A stretch of DNA of 47,857 nucleotides. It comes from Pantoea brenneri (lineage in GTDB: Bacteria; Pseudomonadota; Gammaproteobacteria; Enterobacterales; Enterobacteriaceae). Both the position numbers and the translations under genes were made by a program. Numbering within the stretch: the stretch's first letter is position 1; every line of letters begins with the position of its first letter. The notes beneath the pieces were generated by a model. It saw only the letters and a program-made list of their open reading frames with translations, had not been told where the DNA came from and searched no databases. Of the stretch, positions 9,840 through 20,063 are shown piece by piece. Location of the stretch: positions 1-47,857 of the forward strand of contig MIEI01000034.1 in assembly GCA_002095305.1 (NCBI GenBank), in the 5' to 3' direction.

Positions 9840-10715
9840 TTATTTCGCCGGCAGGACAGCTTTCACCGCATCACCGATGTCAGCCAGGCTGCGAACGGTT
9901 TTCACGCCGGCCGCTTCCAGTGCCGCAAACTTCTCGTCTGCTGTGCCTTTACCACCGGCAATGATGGCGCCCGCATGGCCCATACGCTTGCCTTTTGGCG
10001 CCGTCACACCCGCGATATAACCCACCACAGGCTTGGTGACGTGCTCTTTGATGAACGCCGCAGCTTCTTCTTCCGCGCTGCCACCGATCTCACCGATCAT
10101 CACGATCGCTTCGGTCTGTGGATCGTCCTGGAACATTTTCAGGATGTCGATGAAGTTAGAACCTGGGATCGGGTCACCGCCGATGCCGACACAGGTCGAC
10201 TGGCCGTAGCCGATGTCGGTGGTCTGCTTAACGGCTTCATAGGTCAGCGTACCTGAACGTGAGACGATGCCGACGCGGCCCGGCTGGTGAATGTGACCCG
10301 GCATGATGCCGATTTTGCATTCGCCTGGGGTGATCACGCCTGGGCAGTTTGGACCAATCATCCGCACGCCCGCTTCATCCAGCTTCACTTTCACGGTCAG
10401 CATATCCAGCGTCGGGATGCCTTCGGTGATGGTGATGATCAGTTTGATGCCTGCATCGATCGCTTCAAGGATGCCATCTTTACAGAACGGAGCCGGCACG
10501 TAGATCACGGTGGCGGTTGCGCCGGTCGCTTCTACGGCTTCACGCACGGTGTTGAACACCGGCAGGCCCAGATGAGTGGTGCCGCCTTTGCCTGGCGTGA
10601 CGCCGCCAACCAGTTGGGTGCCGTAGGCCAGCGCCTGCTCAGAATGGAAAGTCCCCTGGCCACCGGTGAAACCCTGGCAAATGACTTTGGTGTTTTTGTC
10701 GATCAGAATGGACAT
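9840..10715 (-). CDS. sucD: Succinyl-CoA synthetase alpha subunit
   Basis: 291 aa (289 in E. coli). An N-terminal CoA-binding Rossmann domain ([18 protein letters not shown]) precedes the ligase domain with the phosphohistidine loop near residue 247 ([18 protein letters not shown]). With SucC it interconverts succinyl-CoA, ADP and phosphate with succinate, CoA and ATP in the TCA cycle. Its ATG overlaps the last base of the sucC stop, so translation is coupled and subunits should be made equally. It is the last gene of the superoperon. Confidence 0.98.
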   Translation of the reverse strand: MSILIDKNTKVICQGFTGGQGTFHSEQALAYGTQLVGGVTPGKGGTTHLGLPVFNTVREAVEATGATATVIYVPAPFCKDGILEAIDAGIKLIITITEGIPTLDMLTVKVKLDEAGVRMIGPNCPGVITPGECKIGIMPGHIHQPGRVGIVSRSGTLTYEAVKQTTDIGYGQSTCVGIGGDPIPGSNFIDILKMFQDDPQTEAIVMIGEIGGSAEEEAAAFIKEHVTKPVVGYIAGVTAPKGKRMGHAGAIIAGGKGTADEKFAALEAAGVKTVRSLADIGDAVKAVLPAK

Positions 10716-11881
10716 TATTTACCCTCCGCGGCAGCAACAACACGCTGTGCGGCGTCTGTCAGGCTGGTTGCTGCAATGATGTTCAGACCGCTGTCCGCCA
10801 GTTTCTGGGCGCCCAGCTCGGCGTTGTTACCTTCCAGACGTACCACCACTGGCACGTTCACACCCACTTCAGCCACTGCGCCGATGATGCCGTCGGCAAT
10901 CAGGTCACAGCGTACGATACCGCCGAAGATGTTAACGAATACCGCTTTCACTGCATCGTCAGACAGGATGATTTTGAAGGCTTCTGTGACGCGCTCTTTG
11001 GTTGCGCCGCCGCCAACATCAAGGAAGTTCGCCGGTTGACCGCCGTGGTGCTTAACGATGTCCATGGTACCCATCGCCAGACCTGCGCCGTTCACCATAC
11101 AGCCGATGTTGCCTTCCAGGGCGACATAGTTCAGTTCCCACTGTGTAGCATGGGCTTCACGTGGATCTTCCTGGCTTGGATCGCGCATTTCGCGCAGCTC
11201 TGGCTGACGGAACAACGCATTGCCATCGGCACCCAGTTTGCCATCCAGGCAGATCAGATCGCCCTGCTTAGTGATCACCAGCGGGTTGATCTCAACCATC
11301 GCCAGATCGCGCTCGAGGAACAGTGTCGCCAGACCCATGAAGATCTTGGTGAACTGACCGACCAGCTTGCCGGACAGGCCCAGTTTGAATGCCAGCTCAC
11401 GGCCCTGATAAGGCTGTGGACCGGTCAGCGGATCGAGCGCCATTTTATGAATCAGGTGCGGGGTTTCTTCCGCCACTTTTTCGATTTCTACGCCGCCTTC
11501 AGTTGATGCCATGAAGATCACGCGACGCGTTGCACGATCGACCACCGCGCCCAGGTAAAGCTCCTGGTCGATGTCGGTTGCGGCTTCAACCAGAATCTGG
11601 TTTACCGGCTGGCCGTTCGCATCTGTCTGATAGGTTACCAGGCGTTTGCCCAGCCAGTTTTCAGCAAAGGCGCGAATCTCTTCTTTGCTGTTAACCACTT
11701 TCACACCGCCCGCTTTACCGCGGCCACCGGCATGAACCTGACATTTTACTACCCACGGGCCTGCGCCAATTTTCGAGGCAGCTTCTTCCGCTTCACGTGG
11801 TGTAGTACAGGCGTAACCGGTTGGTGCCGGCATGCCATACCGTGCAAACAGTTGTTTCGCCTGGTATTCGTGTAAGTTCAT
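10715..11881 (-). CDS. sucC: Succinyl-CoA synthetase beta subunit
   Basis: 388 aa, the E. coli length. An ATP-grasp domain occupies the N-terminal two-thirds ([37 protein letters not shown]) and a ligase-CoA flavodoxin-like domain follows ([16 protein letters not shown]). It supplies the nucleotide and succinate sites of the SucCD heterotetramer. A GC-rich hairpin lies in the 70-nt gap after sucB. Confidence 0.98.
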   Translation of the reverse strand: MNLHEYQAKQLFARYGMPAPTGYACTTPREAEEAASKIGAGPWVVKCQVHAGGRGKAGGVKVVNSKEEIRAFAENWLGKRLVTYQTDANGQPVNQILVEAATDIDQELYLGAVVDRATRRVIFMASTEGGVEIEKVAEETPHLIHKMALDPLTGPQPYQGRELAFKLGLSGKLVGQFTKIFMGLATLFLERDLAMVEINPLVITKQGDLICLDGKLGADGNALFRQPELREMRDPSQEDPREAHATQWELNYVALEGNIGCMVNGAGLAMGTMDIVKHHGGQPANFLDVGGGATKERVTEAFKIILSDDAVKAVFVNIFGGIVRCDLIADGIIGAVAEVGVNVPVVVRLEGNNAELGAQKLADSGLNIIAATSLTDAAQRVVAAAEGK

Positions 11882-11921
11882 GATGTTCTATCCATTCAGG
11901 TCTGAAAAGAGTAAAGAGGTT

Positions 11922-11943
11922 GGGCGCGCGGCGAGGCGCGCCC
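11922..11943 (-). other. GC-only hairpin in the sucB-sucC gap
   Basis: Perfect 8-bp stem GGGCGCGC / GCGCGCCC with a 6-nt loop, not followed by a T-run on the minus strand. It is unlikely to terminate efficiently because sucC and sucD depend on the same transcript. It may block 3' exonucleases or tune the ratio of the distal genes. Confidence 0.6.
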
Positions 11944-11951
11944 GATGAAAA

Positions 11952-13175
11952 TCAGACATCCAGCAGCAGGCGCGCCGGGTCTTCCAGCATCTCTTTCACC
12001 GCAACCAGGTAGCCGACAGATTCACGGCCATCGATCAGACGGTGATCGTAGGAGAGCGCCAGATACATCATTGGCAGCACCACGACCTGACCATTGACCG
12101 CCATAGGACGATCTTTGATGGCGTGCATGCCGAGGATGGCACTCTGTGGCGGGTTGATGATCGGGGTCGACATCAGCGAACCGAAGACGCCACCGTTGGT
12201 GATGGTGAAGTTACCGCCGGTCAGATCGTCAACCGTCAGCTTGCCGTCACGACCTTTCACCGCCAGTTCTTTAATTTTCTTCTCGATATCAGCCATGCTC
12301 AGCGCATCGACGTCGCGCAGCACCGGCGTCACCAGGCCGCGTGGCGTGGAGACCGCAATGCTGACGTCAAAGTAGTTGTGATAAACCACATCTTCGCCAT
12401 CGATAGAAGCATTCACTTCCGGATAGCGTTTCAGCGCTTCAACTACCGCTTTGATGTAGAAGGACATGAAGCCCAGACGCACGCCGTGACGCTTCTCGAA
12501 AGCCTCGCCGTACTGCTTACGCAGATCCATGATCGGCTTCATGTTGATTTCGTTGAAGGTGGTCAGCATCGCGGTGCTGTTCTTCGCTTCCAGCAGACGT
12601 TCGGCAACACGTTTACGCAGACGGGTCATCGGCACGCGTTTTTCGCTGCGGTTAGCGACCGCAGGCTGTGGCGCACTGTCAGCGGCTGGCGCGGCGGCGG
12701 CTTTCGGCGCAGCAGGCTTGTTGGCCAGATGTTTTTCAACATCTTCACGGGTCAGACGACCACCCACACCGCTGCCTTTGATCTGCGAGGCATCGAGGTT
12801 ATGTTCCGCAATCAGGCGGCGAATTGCCGGGCTGAGCGCATCGTTGCTCTCTTCTTCCAGTGAGGCGGTCTGACGCTGAGCCGGAGTCGACTCTTTGCTT
12901 TCAGACTTCGCGCTGCTCTCTTTACCGCCGCTGTTGCCCTCTTTCAGACGACCGAGGATCTGGCGTGAAGTGACGGTTGCGCCCTCATCTTCCAGCACGG
13001 CTTCTAAAATGCCGTCAGCGGATGCAGGCACTTCCAGCACCACTTTGTCAGTTTCAATTTCGACCAGCACTTCATCGCGAGTGACTGCATCGCCTGGTTT
13101 TTTGTGCCAGGTTGCCACGGAGGCATCGGCAACCGATTCAGGCAGGTCGGGAACGAGAATATCTACGCTACTCAT
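11952..13175 (-). CDS. sucB: Dihydrolipoyl succinyltransferase (E2 of 2-oxoglutarate dehydrogenase)
   Basis: 407 aa (405 in E. coli). An N-terminal lipoyl domain has the modified Lys44 in [12 protein letters not shown], an Ala/Ser/Lys-rich linker spans about 80-110, a peripheral-subunit-binding domain is near 112-150 ([26 protein letters not shown]), and the catalytic domain fills the rest, with His378/Asp382 in [10 protein letters not shown]. SucB forms the 24-mer core that passes succinyl groups from SucA to CoA. It starts 15 nt after the sucA stop. The linker is slightly longer than in E. coli. Confidence 0.98.
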   Translation of the reverse strand: MSSVDILVPDLPESVADASVATWHKKPGDAVTRDEVLVEIETDKVVLEVPASADGILEAVLEDEGATVTSRQILGRLKEGNSGGKESSAKSESKESTPAQRQTASLEEESNDALSPAIRRLIAEHNLDASQIKGSGVGGRLTREDVEKHLANKPAAPKAAAAPAADSAPQPAVANRSEKRVPMTRLRKRVAERLLEAKNSTAMLTTFNEINMKPIMDLRKQYGEAFEKRHGVRLGFMSFYIKAVVEALKRYPEVNASIDGEDVVYHNYFDVSIAVSTPRGLVTPVLRDVDALSMADIEKKIKELAVKGRDGKLTVDDLTGGNFTITNGGVFGSLMSTPIINPPQSAILGMHAIKDRPMAVNGQVVVLPMMYLALSYDHRLIDGRESVGYLVAVKEMLEDPARLLLDV

Positions 13176-13190
13176 TATCTTTCCTTTTAA

Positions 13191-15997
13191 TTAATCAACG
13201 TTCAGCGCGTCATTAACCAGGTCTTGCTGCTGTTTTTGGTGTACGGACATGTAACCCACGGCCGGTGAAGCGGATGCCGGGCGGCCTGCATAACGTAAGG
13301 TGGCACCAAATGGCACAACTTCACGGAAATGATGCTGGCTGCAGTACCAGGCGCCTGATTCAGGGGTTCTTCCTGACACCAGACAAAATCCTGCACGTGA
13401 GAATACGCTTTTAAAGCTTCCTGTACCGCTTGATGCGGGAACGGATAGAGCTGCTCGATACGCACGATAGCGACATCGGTCTGCTCGTTTTTACGGCGCT
13501 GTTCCAGCAGGTCGTAATAGACTTTACCGGAGCAAAGCACGACGCGTTTAACGCCCTGCGGATCGAGATCGTCGACTTCGCCAATCGCCGGTTTGAAGCT
13601 GCCGTTAGCCAGCTCATCCAGCGTGGAGATCGCCAGCGGATGACGCAGCAGCGATTTCGGCGACATCACAATCAGTGGGCGACGCATTCCGCGCAGCGCC
13701 TGACGACGCAGCATGTGATAAACCTGCGCCGGCGTAGACGGCACGCAGACCTGCATGTTCTGCTCAGCGCAGAGTTGCAGATAGCGCTCAAGGCGCGCTG
13801 AGGAGTGCTCAGGACCCTGACCTTCGTAGCCGTGCGGCAGCAGCATGACCAGGCCACACATCCGGCCCCATTTCTGCTCGCCGGAGCTGATGAACTGGTC
13901 GATCACCACCTGAGCACCGTTGGCGAAGTCACCGAACTGCGCTTCCCAGATGGTCAGAATGCGTGGCTCTGCGGTGGCATAACCATATTCAAACGCCAGT
14001 ACCGCCTCTTCTGATAGCACGGAATCCCAGACTTTGAACTGGCCCTGGCCGCTGTGCACGTGATGCAGCGGAGTATAGGTCGAGCCGTTCGCCTGGTTAT
14101 GGATTACCGCATGACGGTGGAAGAAGGTACCGCGACCGGTATCTTCGCCCGACAGGCGAACCGGAATGCCTTCATCAACCAGCGTGGCGTACGCCAGGTT
14201 TTCAGCACCGCCCCAGTCAAAGGCTTTCTCGCCTTCGGCCATCAGACGGCGATCGTTGTAGATCTTGGCGACGCGTGACTGAACTTCTACCTCTTCCGGG
14301 ACCTGGCTGATACGCAGCGCCAGTTCCTTCAGACGTTTCATGTCGACCTGGGCCGGATACGGCTCGTCCCACTCGTGATTGAGGTAAGGCGACCAGGTAA
14401 AGGAGTGCAGGCTCATCGGACGCCACTCTGGCACCACGCATTCGCCGGCATCCAGCGCATCGCGGTAGAGATTGACCATTTCGGTCGCATCTTCCTGGGT
14501 CGCTACCCCTTCACTTTCCAGACGGTCAGCATAGATTTTACGCGGCGTCGGGTGCTTTTTAATTTTCTGGTACATCAGCGGCTGGGTCGCACTCGGCTCA
14601 TCGGCTTCGTTGTGACCATGACGGCGATAGCAGACCAGATCGATAAACACATCACGTTTGAAGGTGTTGCGATAATCGAGCGCCAGACGGGTAACAAACG
14701 CCACCGCTTCCGGGTCATCTGCATTGACGTGGAAAATAGGGGCCAGCACCATTTTGCCGATGTCAGTGCAGTACGGCGTTGAACGCGCATCTTTCGGGTT
14801 GGAGGTGGTGAAACCTACCTGGTTGTTGATCACGATGCGAACGGTACCGCCCACTTCGTAACCGCGCGCCTGGGACATGTTCAGGGTTTCCTGCACCACG
14901 CCCTGGCCGATTACCGCGGCATCACCATGAATGGTGATCGGTAAAACTTTGTTGCTGCTTGGCTCTTCCAGACGGTCAAGACGAGCGCGTACCGATCCCA
15001 TCACCACCGGGCTGACGATCTCCAGATGCGACGGGTTAAACGCCAGCGCCAGGTGAACCAGGCCGCCTTCGGTTTCAACGTCAGACGAGAAGCCCATGTG
15101 GTACTTCACGTCACCGGTGCCGAGGTGCTCTTTATGCTTACCGGCGAACTCGTCGAACAGATCCTGCGGCTTTTTACCCAGCACGTTGATCAGCACGTTG
15201 AGACGGCCACGGTGCGCCATGCCGAGCACGACTTCGCGGGTGCCGCTTTTACCAGCATGACGGATCATTTCGCGCAGCATCGGAACCAGCGCATCGCCGC
15301 CTTCGAGGGAGAAGCGTTTGGCGCCCGGGAATTTAGCCCCGAGATATTTTTCCAGCCCTTCTGCCGCGGTCAGCTCTTTCAGGAAACCTTTTTTCTCTTC
15401 GCGGCTGAATGACGCATGGCCCACCACCGATTCCAGACGCTGCTGAATCCAGCGTTTCTCGTCGGTGTTATTGATGTGCATATATTCTGCACCAATTGAG
15501 CCACAGTAAGTCTGGGTCAGCGCCTCGAACAGATCGGCCAGCTTCATGGTCTCTTTGCCGATGGCAAAAGAGCCGACGTTAAAGCTTTCCTGAAAATCGG
15601 CGTCGGTCAGATCGTGAAAAGCCGGGTCCAGATAGGCAACCCGATCCTGCTTCCACAGGCCGAGCGGATCGAGATTGGCGTGCTGATGGCCGCGGAAACG
15701 AAACGCGTTAATCAGCTGCAGCACTTTCACTTGCTTCGAGTTGGTTTCTGGATCGGAGACGGATGAGGTGTAACGAGATGCATCTTTCGCCAGGCGACGG
15801 AAGTACTCACGTGTGGTGGAGTGAAACTGCTCAGGTTTCATTCCGGTGCCCGGTAACTGTTGGAACATCGAGCGCCACACTGCATCGACAGAGTCAGGAT
15901 CGGTCAGGAAATCCTCATAGAGTTGCTCTATGTAAGACTGGTTCGCGCCGGCCAGCCAGGAGGAGTCCAGCCAGGGCTTCATCGCGCTGTTCTGCAT
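13191..15997 (-). CDS. sucA: 2-oxoglutarate dehydrogenase E1, apparent frameshift near the 3' end
   Basis: Thiamine-diphosphate decarboxylase E1 of the 2-oxoglutarate dehydrogenase complex. Residues 1 to about 883 match the family without gaps (MAHRGRLNVLINVLGK, GDAAVIGQGVVQETLNMS, FEYGYATAEP). After EEPLNQ the frame changes: the literal reading gives about 48 unrelated residues (APGTAASIISVKLCH...) and stops at 13202 (931 aa). The neighbouring frame encodes the conserved ending GAWYCSQHHFREVVPFG ... DLVNDALNVD and stops at 13191. One G is missing on the coding strand at about 13351-13356 (CAGGCGCC where CAGGGCGCC is expected). Restoring it gives exactly 935 aa. Coordinates cover the restored gene. 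A sequencing error is likelier than a real mutant; see findings. Confidence 0.93.
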
Positions 15998-16169
15998 TGT
16001 GATCCCTTAAGCATTGCTATGCTTTTTTGAGGTTTCATTTGTTGCCGCTTTCGCGGTTTGCCGTAGTGAGTTCAGCGATACGAGCACTGTGCGCAGCGCG
16101 CGCGTGGCCCGTAAGGGAACCTTTGTAAACGTGGTACCAGACCGCGCTTACAGAGGCTTCCGTAAACCA

Positions 16170-16190
16170 CCGGGAACCTGAGGTTCCCGG
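16170..16190 (-). other. perfect stem-loop between sdhB and sucA
   Basis: A 10-bp perfect inverted repeat, CCGGGAACCT and AGGTTCCCGG, around a single central base lies 13 nt past the sdhB stop, in the 205-nt gap before sucA. No T-run follows. In E. coli the same gap holds a REP-type element (RIP). The repeat here may have a similar role in stabilising the sdh part of the transcript or separating it from suc. Confidence 0.6.
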
Positions 16191-16202
16191 ATGGTGTGGT
16201 GC

Positions 16203-16919
16203 TTATGCCCCGCGTTGCAGCAGCATCGACTTAATATGGCCGATGGCGCGCGTCGGGTTTAGCCCTTTCGGGCATACGCTCACACAGTTCATGATGCTGT
16301 GACAGCGGAATACACTGAAAGCGTCGTTCAGATTGTCGAGACGCGCATCGGTTTCGGTGTCGCGGCTGTCGATCAGGAAGCGGTACGCGGCCAGCAGGCC
16401 GGCAGGCCCGATAAACTTCTCCGGGTTCCACCAGAATGACGGGCATGAGGTTGAACAGCAGGCACAGAGAATACATTCGTATAATCCATCCAGATGTTCG
16501 CGCTCATCCGGCGACTGCAGATGCTCACGTGCCGGCGGATTTTCCCCATTATTCAACAGGAAAGGCTTAATTTTCTCATATTGTGCATAAAACTGGCTCA
16601 TGTCTACTACCAGGTCACGCACCACCGGTAAACCCGGCAGCGGACGGATAACGATTTTCTGTTTACCGTTGCCCAGCGCAGAGACCGGCGTGATGCAGGC
16701 CAGTCCGTTTTTACCGTTCATGTTGAGGCCGTCGGAGCCACAGACGCCTTCACGGCACGAGCGACGAAACGCCAGCGTCGGATCTTTCTCTTTCAGACGA
16801 ATCAGCGCGTCCAGCAACATCATGTCGCGACCATCTTCCGCTTCCAGGCTGTAATCCTGCATCCGCGGTTTGTCGTCGACCTCTGGATTGTAGCGATAAA
16901 TTGAAAACTCGAGTCTCAT
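16203..16919 (-). CDS. sdhB: Succinate dehydrogenase iron-sulfur subunit
   Basis: 238 aa, the E. coli length. All cluster ligands are present: C55, C60 and C75 for [2Fe-2S] (SCREGVCGSDG ... LAC), C149/C152/C155 and C216 for [4Fe-4S] (CILCACC ... CPKGLNP), C159, C206 and C212 for [3Fe-4S]. SdhB wires electrons from SdhA flavin to the quinone site formed with SdhCD. It begins 14 nt after sdhA. Confidence 0.98.
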   Translation of the reverse strand: MRLEFSIYRYNPEVDDKPRMQDYSLEAEDGRDMMLLDALIRLKEKDPTLAFRRSCREGVCGSDGLNMNGKNGLACITPVSALGNGKQKIVIRPLPGLPVVRDLVVDMSQFYAQYEKIKPFLLNNGENPPAREHLQSPDEREHLDGLYECILCACCSTSCPSFWWNPEKFIGPAGLLAAYRFLIDSRDTETDARLDNLNDAFSVFRCHSIMNCVSVCPKGLNPTRAIGHIKSMLLQRGA

Positions 16920-16933
16920 GATCGTCTCCGAAA

Positions 16934-18700
16934 TTAGTAGGTACGCACTTTCGGCGGGAAGGCCGCGCGCAGTTTCGGCTGCATGTTCACCTCACGGCGC
17001 GTCATGCTCTCGGTTTCCGGGACATAAAGACTGTGGCACAGCCAGTTCTCATCATCACGATCCGGGAAGTCGAAGCGACTATGTGCACCGCGGCTCTCGG
17101 TGCGATAGTTAGCCGCCACCGCCGTGGCAAACGCCGTCTCCATCAGGTTGTCCAGTTCCAGACATTCAATACGCTGCGTGTTGAAGTCCGGCGAGCGGTC
17201 ATCCAGACGCGCCGATTTCAGGCGTTCGCGGATCACTTTCAGCTCTTCCAGGCCCTGCGCCATTGCATCGCCTTCACGGAATACCGAGAAGTTATTCTGC
17301 ATGCAACGTTGCAGCGCTTTGCGAATCTCAACCGGGTCTTCACCGGTGGTGTTATTTTCCCAACGGTTAAAGCGCGCCATCGCCGCATCAATCTCATCTT
17401 CAGAAGCATCACGCAGTTCGCCCTGCTCCTGAATGCTTTCCAGCAGATGCAGACCCGCAGCGCGGCCAAACACCACCAGGTCGAGCAGCGAGTTGCCGCC
17501 CAGACGGTTGGCACCGTGAACCGATACGCAGGCGATTTCGCCCACTGCAAACAGCCCAGGAATCACCACGTCTTCGCCCTGCTCATTCACCCGCAGCGCC
17601 TGACCGGTCACTTTGGTCGGAATGCCGCCCATCATGTAGTGACAGGTCGGAATCACCGGAATCGGTTCTTTAATCGGGTCGGCATGGGCAAAGGTGCGTG
17701 ACAGCTCAAGAATGCCAGGCAGACGTGACTCAAGCACCTCTTTACCGAGGTGATCGAGTTTCAGTTTAATGTGCGGGCCCCACGGGCCATCGCAGCCGCG
17801 ACCTTCGCGAATTTCGATCATCATCGAGCGCGCAACCACGTCACGGCCCGCCAGATCTTTCGCATTCGGCGCGTAGCGTTCCATGAAGCGCTCGCCATGT
17901 TTATTCAGCAGATAACCGCCTTCACCACGGCAGCCTTCGGTCACCAGCACGCCCGCGCCGGCGATGCCGGTTGGGTGGAATTGCCACATCTCCATGTCCT
18001 GCACCGGTACGCCTGCGCGCAGCGCCATACCCACGCCGTCACCGGTGTTGATGTGTGCATTGGTGGTGGACTGGTAAATACGGCCTGCCCCGCCGGTCGC
18101 CAGTACGGTGGCTTTGGCTTTAAAGTAGACGGTCTCACCGGTTTCGATACAAATCGCGGTACAGCCGACAATTGCGCCGTCGGCATTTTTCACCAGATCC
18201 AGCGCGTACCACTCAGAAAAGATAGTGGTCTTATTTTTCAGGTTCTGTTGGTACAGCGTATGCAGCAGGGCGTGACCGGTACGGTCGGCTGCCGCCGCGG
18301 TACGTGCCGCCTGCTCGCCACCGAAATTCTTCGACTGGCCGCCGAACGGACGCTGATAGACACGACCATCATCCAGACGCGAGAACGGCAGGCCCATGTG
18401 TTCCAGCTCCAGAATCGCTTCCGGTCCGGTTTTACACATATATTCAATCGCGTCCTGGTCACCGATATAGTCGGAGCCTTTGACGGTGTCGTACATGTGC
18501 CATTCCCAGTTATCTTCATGGGTATTACCCAGCGCAACGGTAATACCGCCCTGCGCAGATACGGTGTGGGAACGGGTCGGGAAAACTTTAGATAACAGGG
18601 CGCAGCTCTGGCCGGCCTGGGAGATTTGCAGTGCGGCTCGCATTCCTGCGCCACCTGCGCCGATCACCACGGCATCGAACTCTCTGATTGGCAAACTCAT
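16934..18700 (-). CDS. sdhA: Succinate dehydrogenase flavoprotein subunit
   Basis: 588 aa, the E. coli length. The dinucleotide-binding motif [15 protein letters not shown] is at the N-terminus. His45 in [12 protein letters not shown] is the covalent FAD attachment residue. Substrate-side motifs include [21 protein letters not shown] and [10 protein letters not shown], and the C-terminus ends PPKVRTY. It oxidises succinate to fumarate at the inner face of the membrane. The ATG directly follows the sdhD stop with no gap, as in E. coli. Confidence 0.98.
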   Translation of the reverse strand: MSLPIREFDAVVIGAGGAGMRAALQISQAGQSCALLSKVFPTRSHTVSAQGGITVALGNTHEDNWEWHMYDTVKGSDYIGDQDAIEYMCKTGPEAILELEHMGLPFSRLDDGRVYQRPFGGQSKNFGGEQAARTAAAADRTGHALLHTLYQQNLKNKTTIFSEWYALDLVKNADGAIVGCTAICIETGETVYFKAKATVLATGGAGRIYQSTTNAHINTGDGVGMALRAGVPVQDMEMWQFHPTGIAGAGVLVTEGCRGEGGYLLNKHGERFMERYAPNAKDLAGRDVVARSMMIEIREGRGCDGPWGPHIKLKLDHLGKEVLESRLPGILELSRTFAHADPIKEPIPVIPTCHYMMGGIPTKVTGQALRVNEQGEDVVIPGLFAVGEIACVSVHGANRLGGNSLLDLVVFGRAAGLHLLESIQEQGELRDASEDEIDAAMARFNRWENNTTGEDPVEIRKALQRCMQNNFSVFREGDAMAQGLEELKVIRERLKSARLDDRSPDFNTQRIECLELDNLMETAFATAVAANYRTESRGAHSRFDFPDRDDENWLCHSLYVPETESMTRREVNMQPKLRAAFPPKVRTY

Positions 18701-19048
18701 TTACACACCCCACACCACAACAAATCCATAAATCGCATACCACAACAGCGCCACCACAATCACAAACTGCAACACCAGACGGGTTGGCAGCGATTTGACG
18801 TAGTCTGTTAACACCTGCCACATGCCAATCCAGCCGTGGATCAGAATCGAAAACAGCGTCAGCAGGGTGAACACTTTAGTGAATGCGGAAGCGAAGAAGC
18901 CACGCCACAACTCATAGGTCAGCGTGTCAGTCATCACCACAAAACCGAGGATGTAGACGATGTAGAGCGTAATCAGAATTGCGGTTGCCCGCAGCAGCAG
19001 CCAGTCCTGGATACCGTTGCGACCCAACGCGGATGCATTGCTTACCAT
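18701..19048 (-). CDS. sdhD: Succinate dehydrogenase membrane anchor subunit (cytochrome b556)
   Basis: 115 aa with three membrane helices (about 20-40, 58-78, 90-112). It opens [16 protein letters not shown] as in E. coli, contains the heme ligand His region [20 protein letters not shown] (His71 in E. coli) and ends FVVVWGV. With SdhC it binds heme b and ubiquinone. It overlaps sdhC by 7 nt. Confidence 0.97.
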   Translation of the reverse strand: MVSNASALGRNGIQDWLLLRATAILITLYIVYILGFVVMTDTLTYELWRGFFASAFTKVFTLLTLFSILIHGWIGMWQVLTDYVKSLPTRLVLQFVIVVALLWYAIYGFVVVWGV

Positions 19049-19431
19049 ACGAGGACTCCCGCCAGAATTGCCAGCACGACAGTGATTACAAAAGTCATAT
19101 AAGCTGAACGCTTACCCACCTGCAGGGTTTCAGCCACATAACCAAAATCCATCAACATATGACGAATCCCGCTCACCGCGTGATAGGCCAGCGCCGTTAA
19201 AATGCCCCACATGATAAACTTCGCGAAGAAGCCATCCATGATGGTTGCAGCGTGCTGGAAACCTTCCGGAGAGGAGAGTGAGAGACCGAGTAGCCACAGC
19301 AGGATGCCAAGAGCAACCAATGTGATTACGCCGGAGACGCGGTGAAGAATGGACGATATTGCAGTAACGGGAAACCGGATCGTCGAGAGATCCAAGTTGA
19401 CAGGTCTTTGTTTTTTCACGGTTTTGCCCAC
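19042..19431 (-). CDS. sdhC: Succinate dehydrogenase cytochrome b556 subunit
   Basis: 129 aa from the GTG at 19431, exactly the E. coli length. The protein reads [19 protein letters not shown], has three membrane helices and the conserved quinone/heme segment SILHRVSGV (Ser27/Arg31 region) plus [19 protein letters not shown] (heme His84 region). A longer in-frame reading from a GTG at 19482 adds 17 basic residues with no family support. AAGAG lies just upstream of the chosen start. It is the first gene of the superoperon; in E. coli its translation start is a target of the sRNAs RyhB and Spot 42. Confidence 0.95.
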   Translation of the reverse strand: MGKTVKKQRPVNLDLSTIRFPVTAISSILHRVSGVITLVALGILLWLLGLSLSSPEGFQHAATIMDGFFAKFIMWGILTALAYHAVSGIRHMLMDFGYVAETLQVGKRSAYMTFVITVVLAILAGVLVW

Positions 19432-19592
19432 ACAGCTCTTTTTTATTTTGCTTCCTCCGGACCTGAGGCGGAGTCTAATCACAACGCGTGGCAGACTTTA
19501 ACCGTCACCAAAAAAGCAACATCCAGTGTTAATTGACGCGGTAGAAACGCTGGGTGGCTCCTGGTGTCAGGGTGTTCCGGAGACCTGGCAGG

Positions 19593-19621
19593 AGTATAGG
19601 AGGATCACATTCTGATTACAA
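19593..19621 (-). promoter_or_regulatory. probable sdhC (sdhCDAB-sucABCD) promoter
   Basis: Minus-strand -35 TTGTAA (19616-19621), 17-bp spacer and -10 TATACT (19593-19598), giving a start near 19586 and a leader of about 155 nt before sdhC. This is the best sigma-70 match in the sdhC-gltA interval on this strand. Confidence 0.6.
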
Positions 19622-20051
19622 TTCCCCTACAAACTCTTTGGTAAATTTTAGATGGAACAGTGATCCTACTCACGATTTTCACAATTGATACAATTTTAAT
19701 TATCTGATTTGACAATAGTTCAACAATTCAGTTACAAACTAACGCTACAAATTCCTATGATGCACAAAAGTTATGGGGATACACTTTCCCCTAAGCGCAA
19801 GTTATGTAACATTGCGAACGTAAGCATTAAAAAGCATCAGGTTATTGGTTACCAAGAAGTTATGTCCTGACCGGATCTTTAACAACCGCGATATGCAGCA
19901 TGTCCATGGCTCTACGGTTCCTGCTGGGAACGCGCCTCTCACTCTGTACCCTGCACCAGCCATAAGACAGCAGAGTGATGCTGTGAAGTTTTGCCAACCG
20001 CAACATGAACGCGTTTCAGGTGTCTAAAGATCTTTACCTGCCTAAGGCGCT
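19622..20051 (+). promoter_or_regulatory. sdhC-gltA divergent control region with candidate gltA promoter
   Basis: Long AT-rich interval with no credible ORF. On the plus strand TTGACA at 19709-19714 is followed 17 bp later by TTACAA (or 18 bp later by TACAAA), a candidate distal gltA promoter about 325 bp upstream of the gene. E. coli gltA likewise has two promoters with a long leader, regulated by ArcA and CRP. I did not find a clear CRP palindrome or a proximal promoter by eye. Confidence 0.4.
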
Positions 20052-20063
20052 ATGGAGACGAAA

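Noticed and set aside
12042..12863. plus-strand ORF of 273 codons opposite sucB
   Set aside because: Antisense to a highly conserved gene, His/Arg-rich shadow composition, no supporting context.
13191..13379. separate 62-aa gene downstream of sucA
   Set aside because: It is the natural C-terminus of SucA in the neighbouring frame, not an independent gene.
19432..19482. 17-residue N-terminal extension of SdhC from an upstream GTG
   Set aside because: No match to the family N-terminus; the GTG at 19431 gives the exact family length and has a Shine-Dalgarno-like AAGAG.
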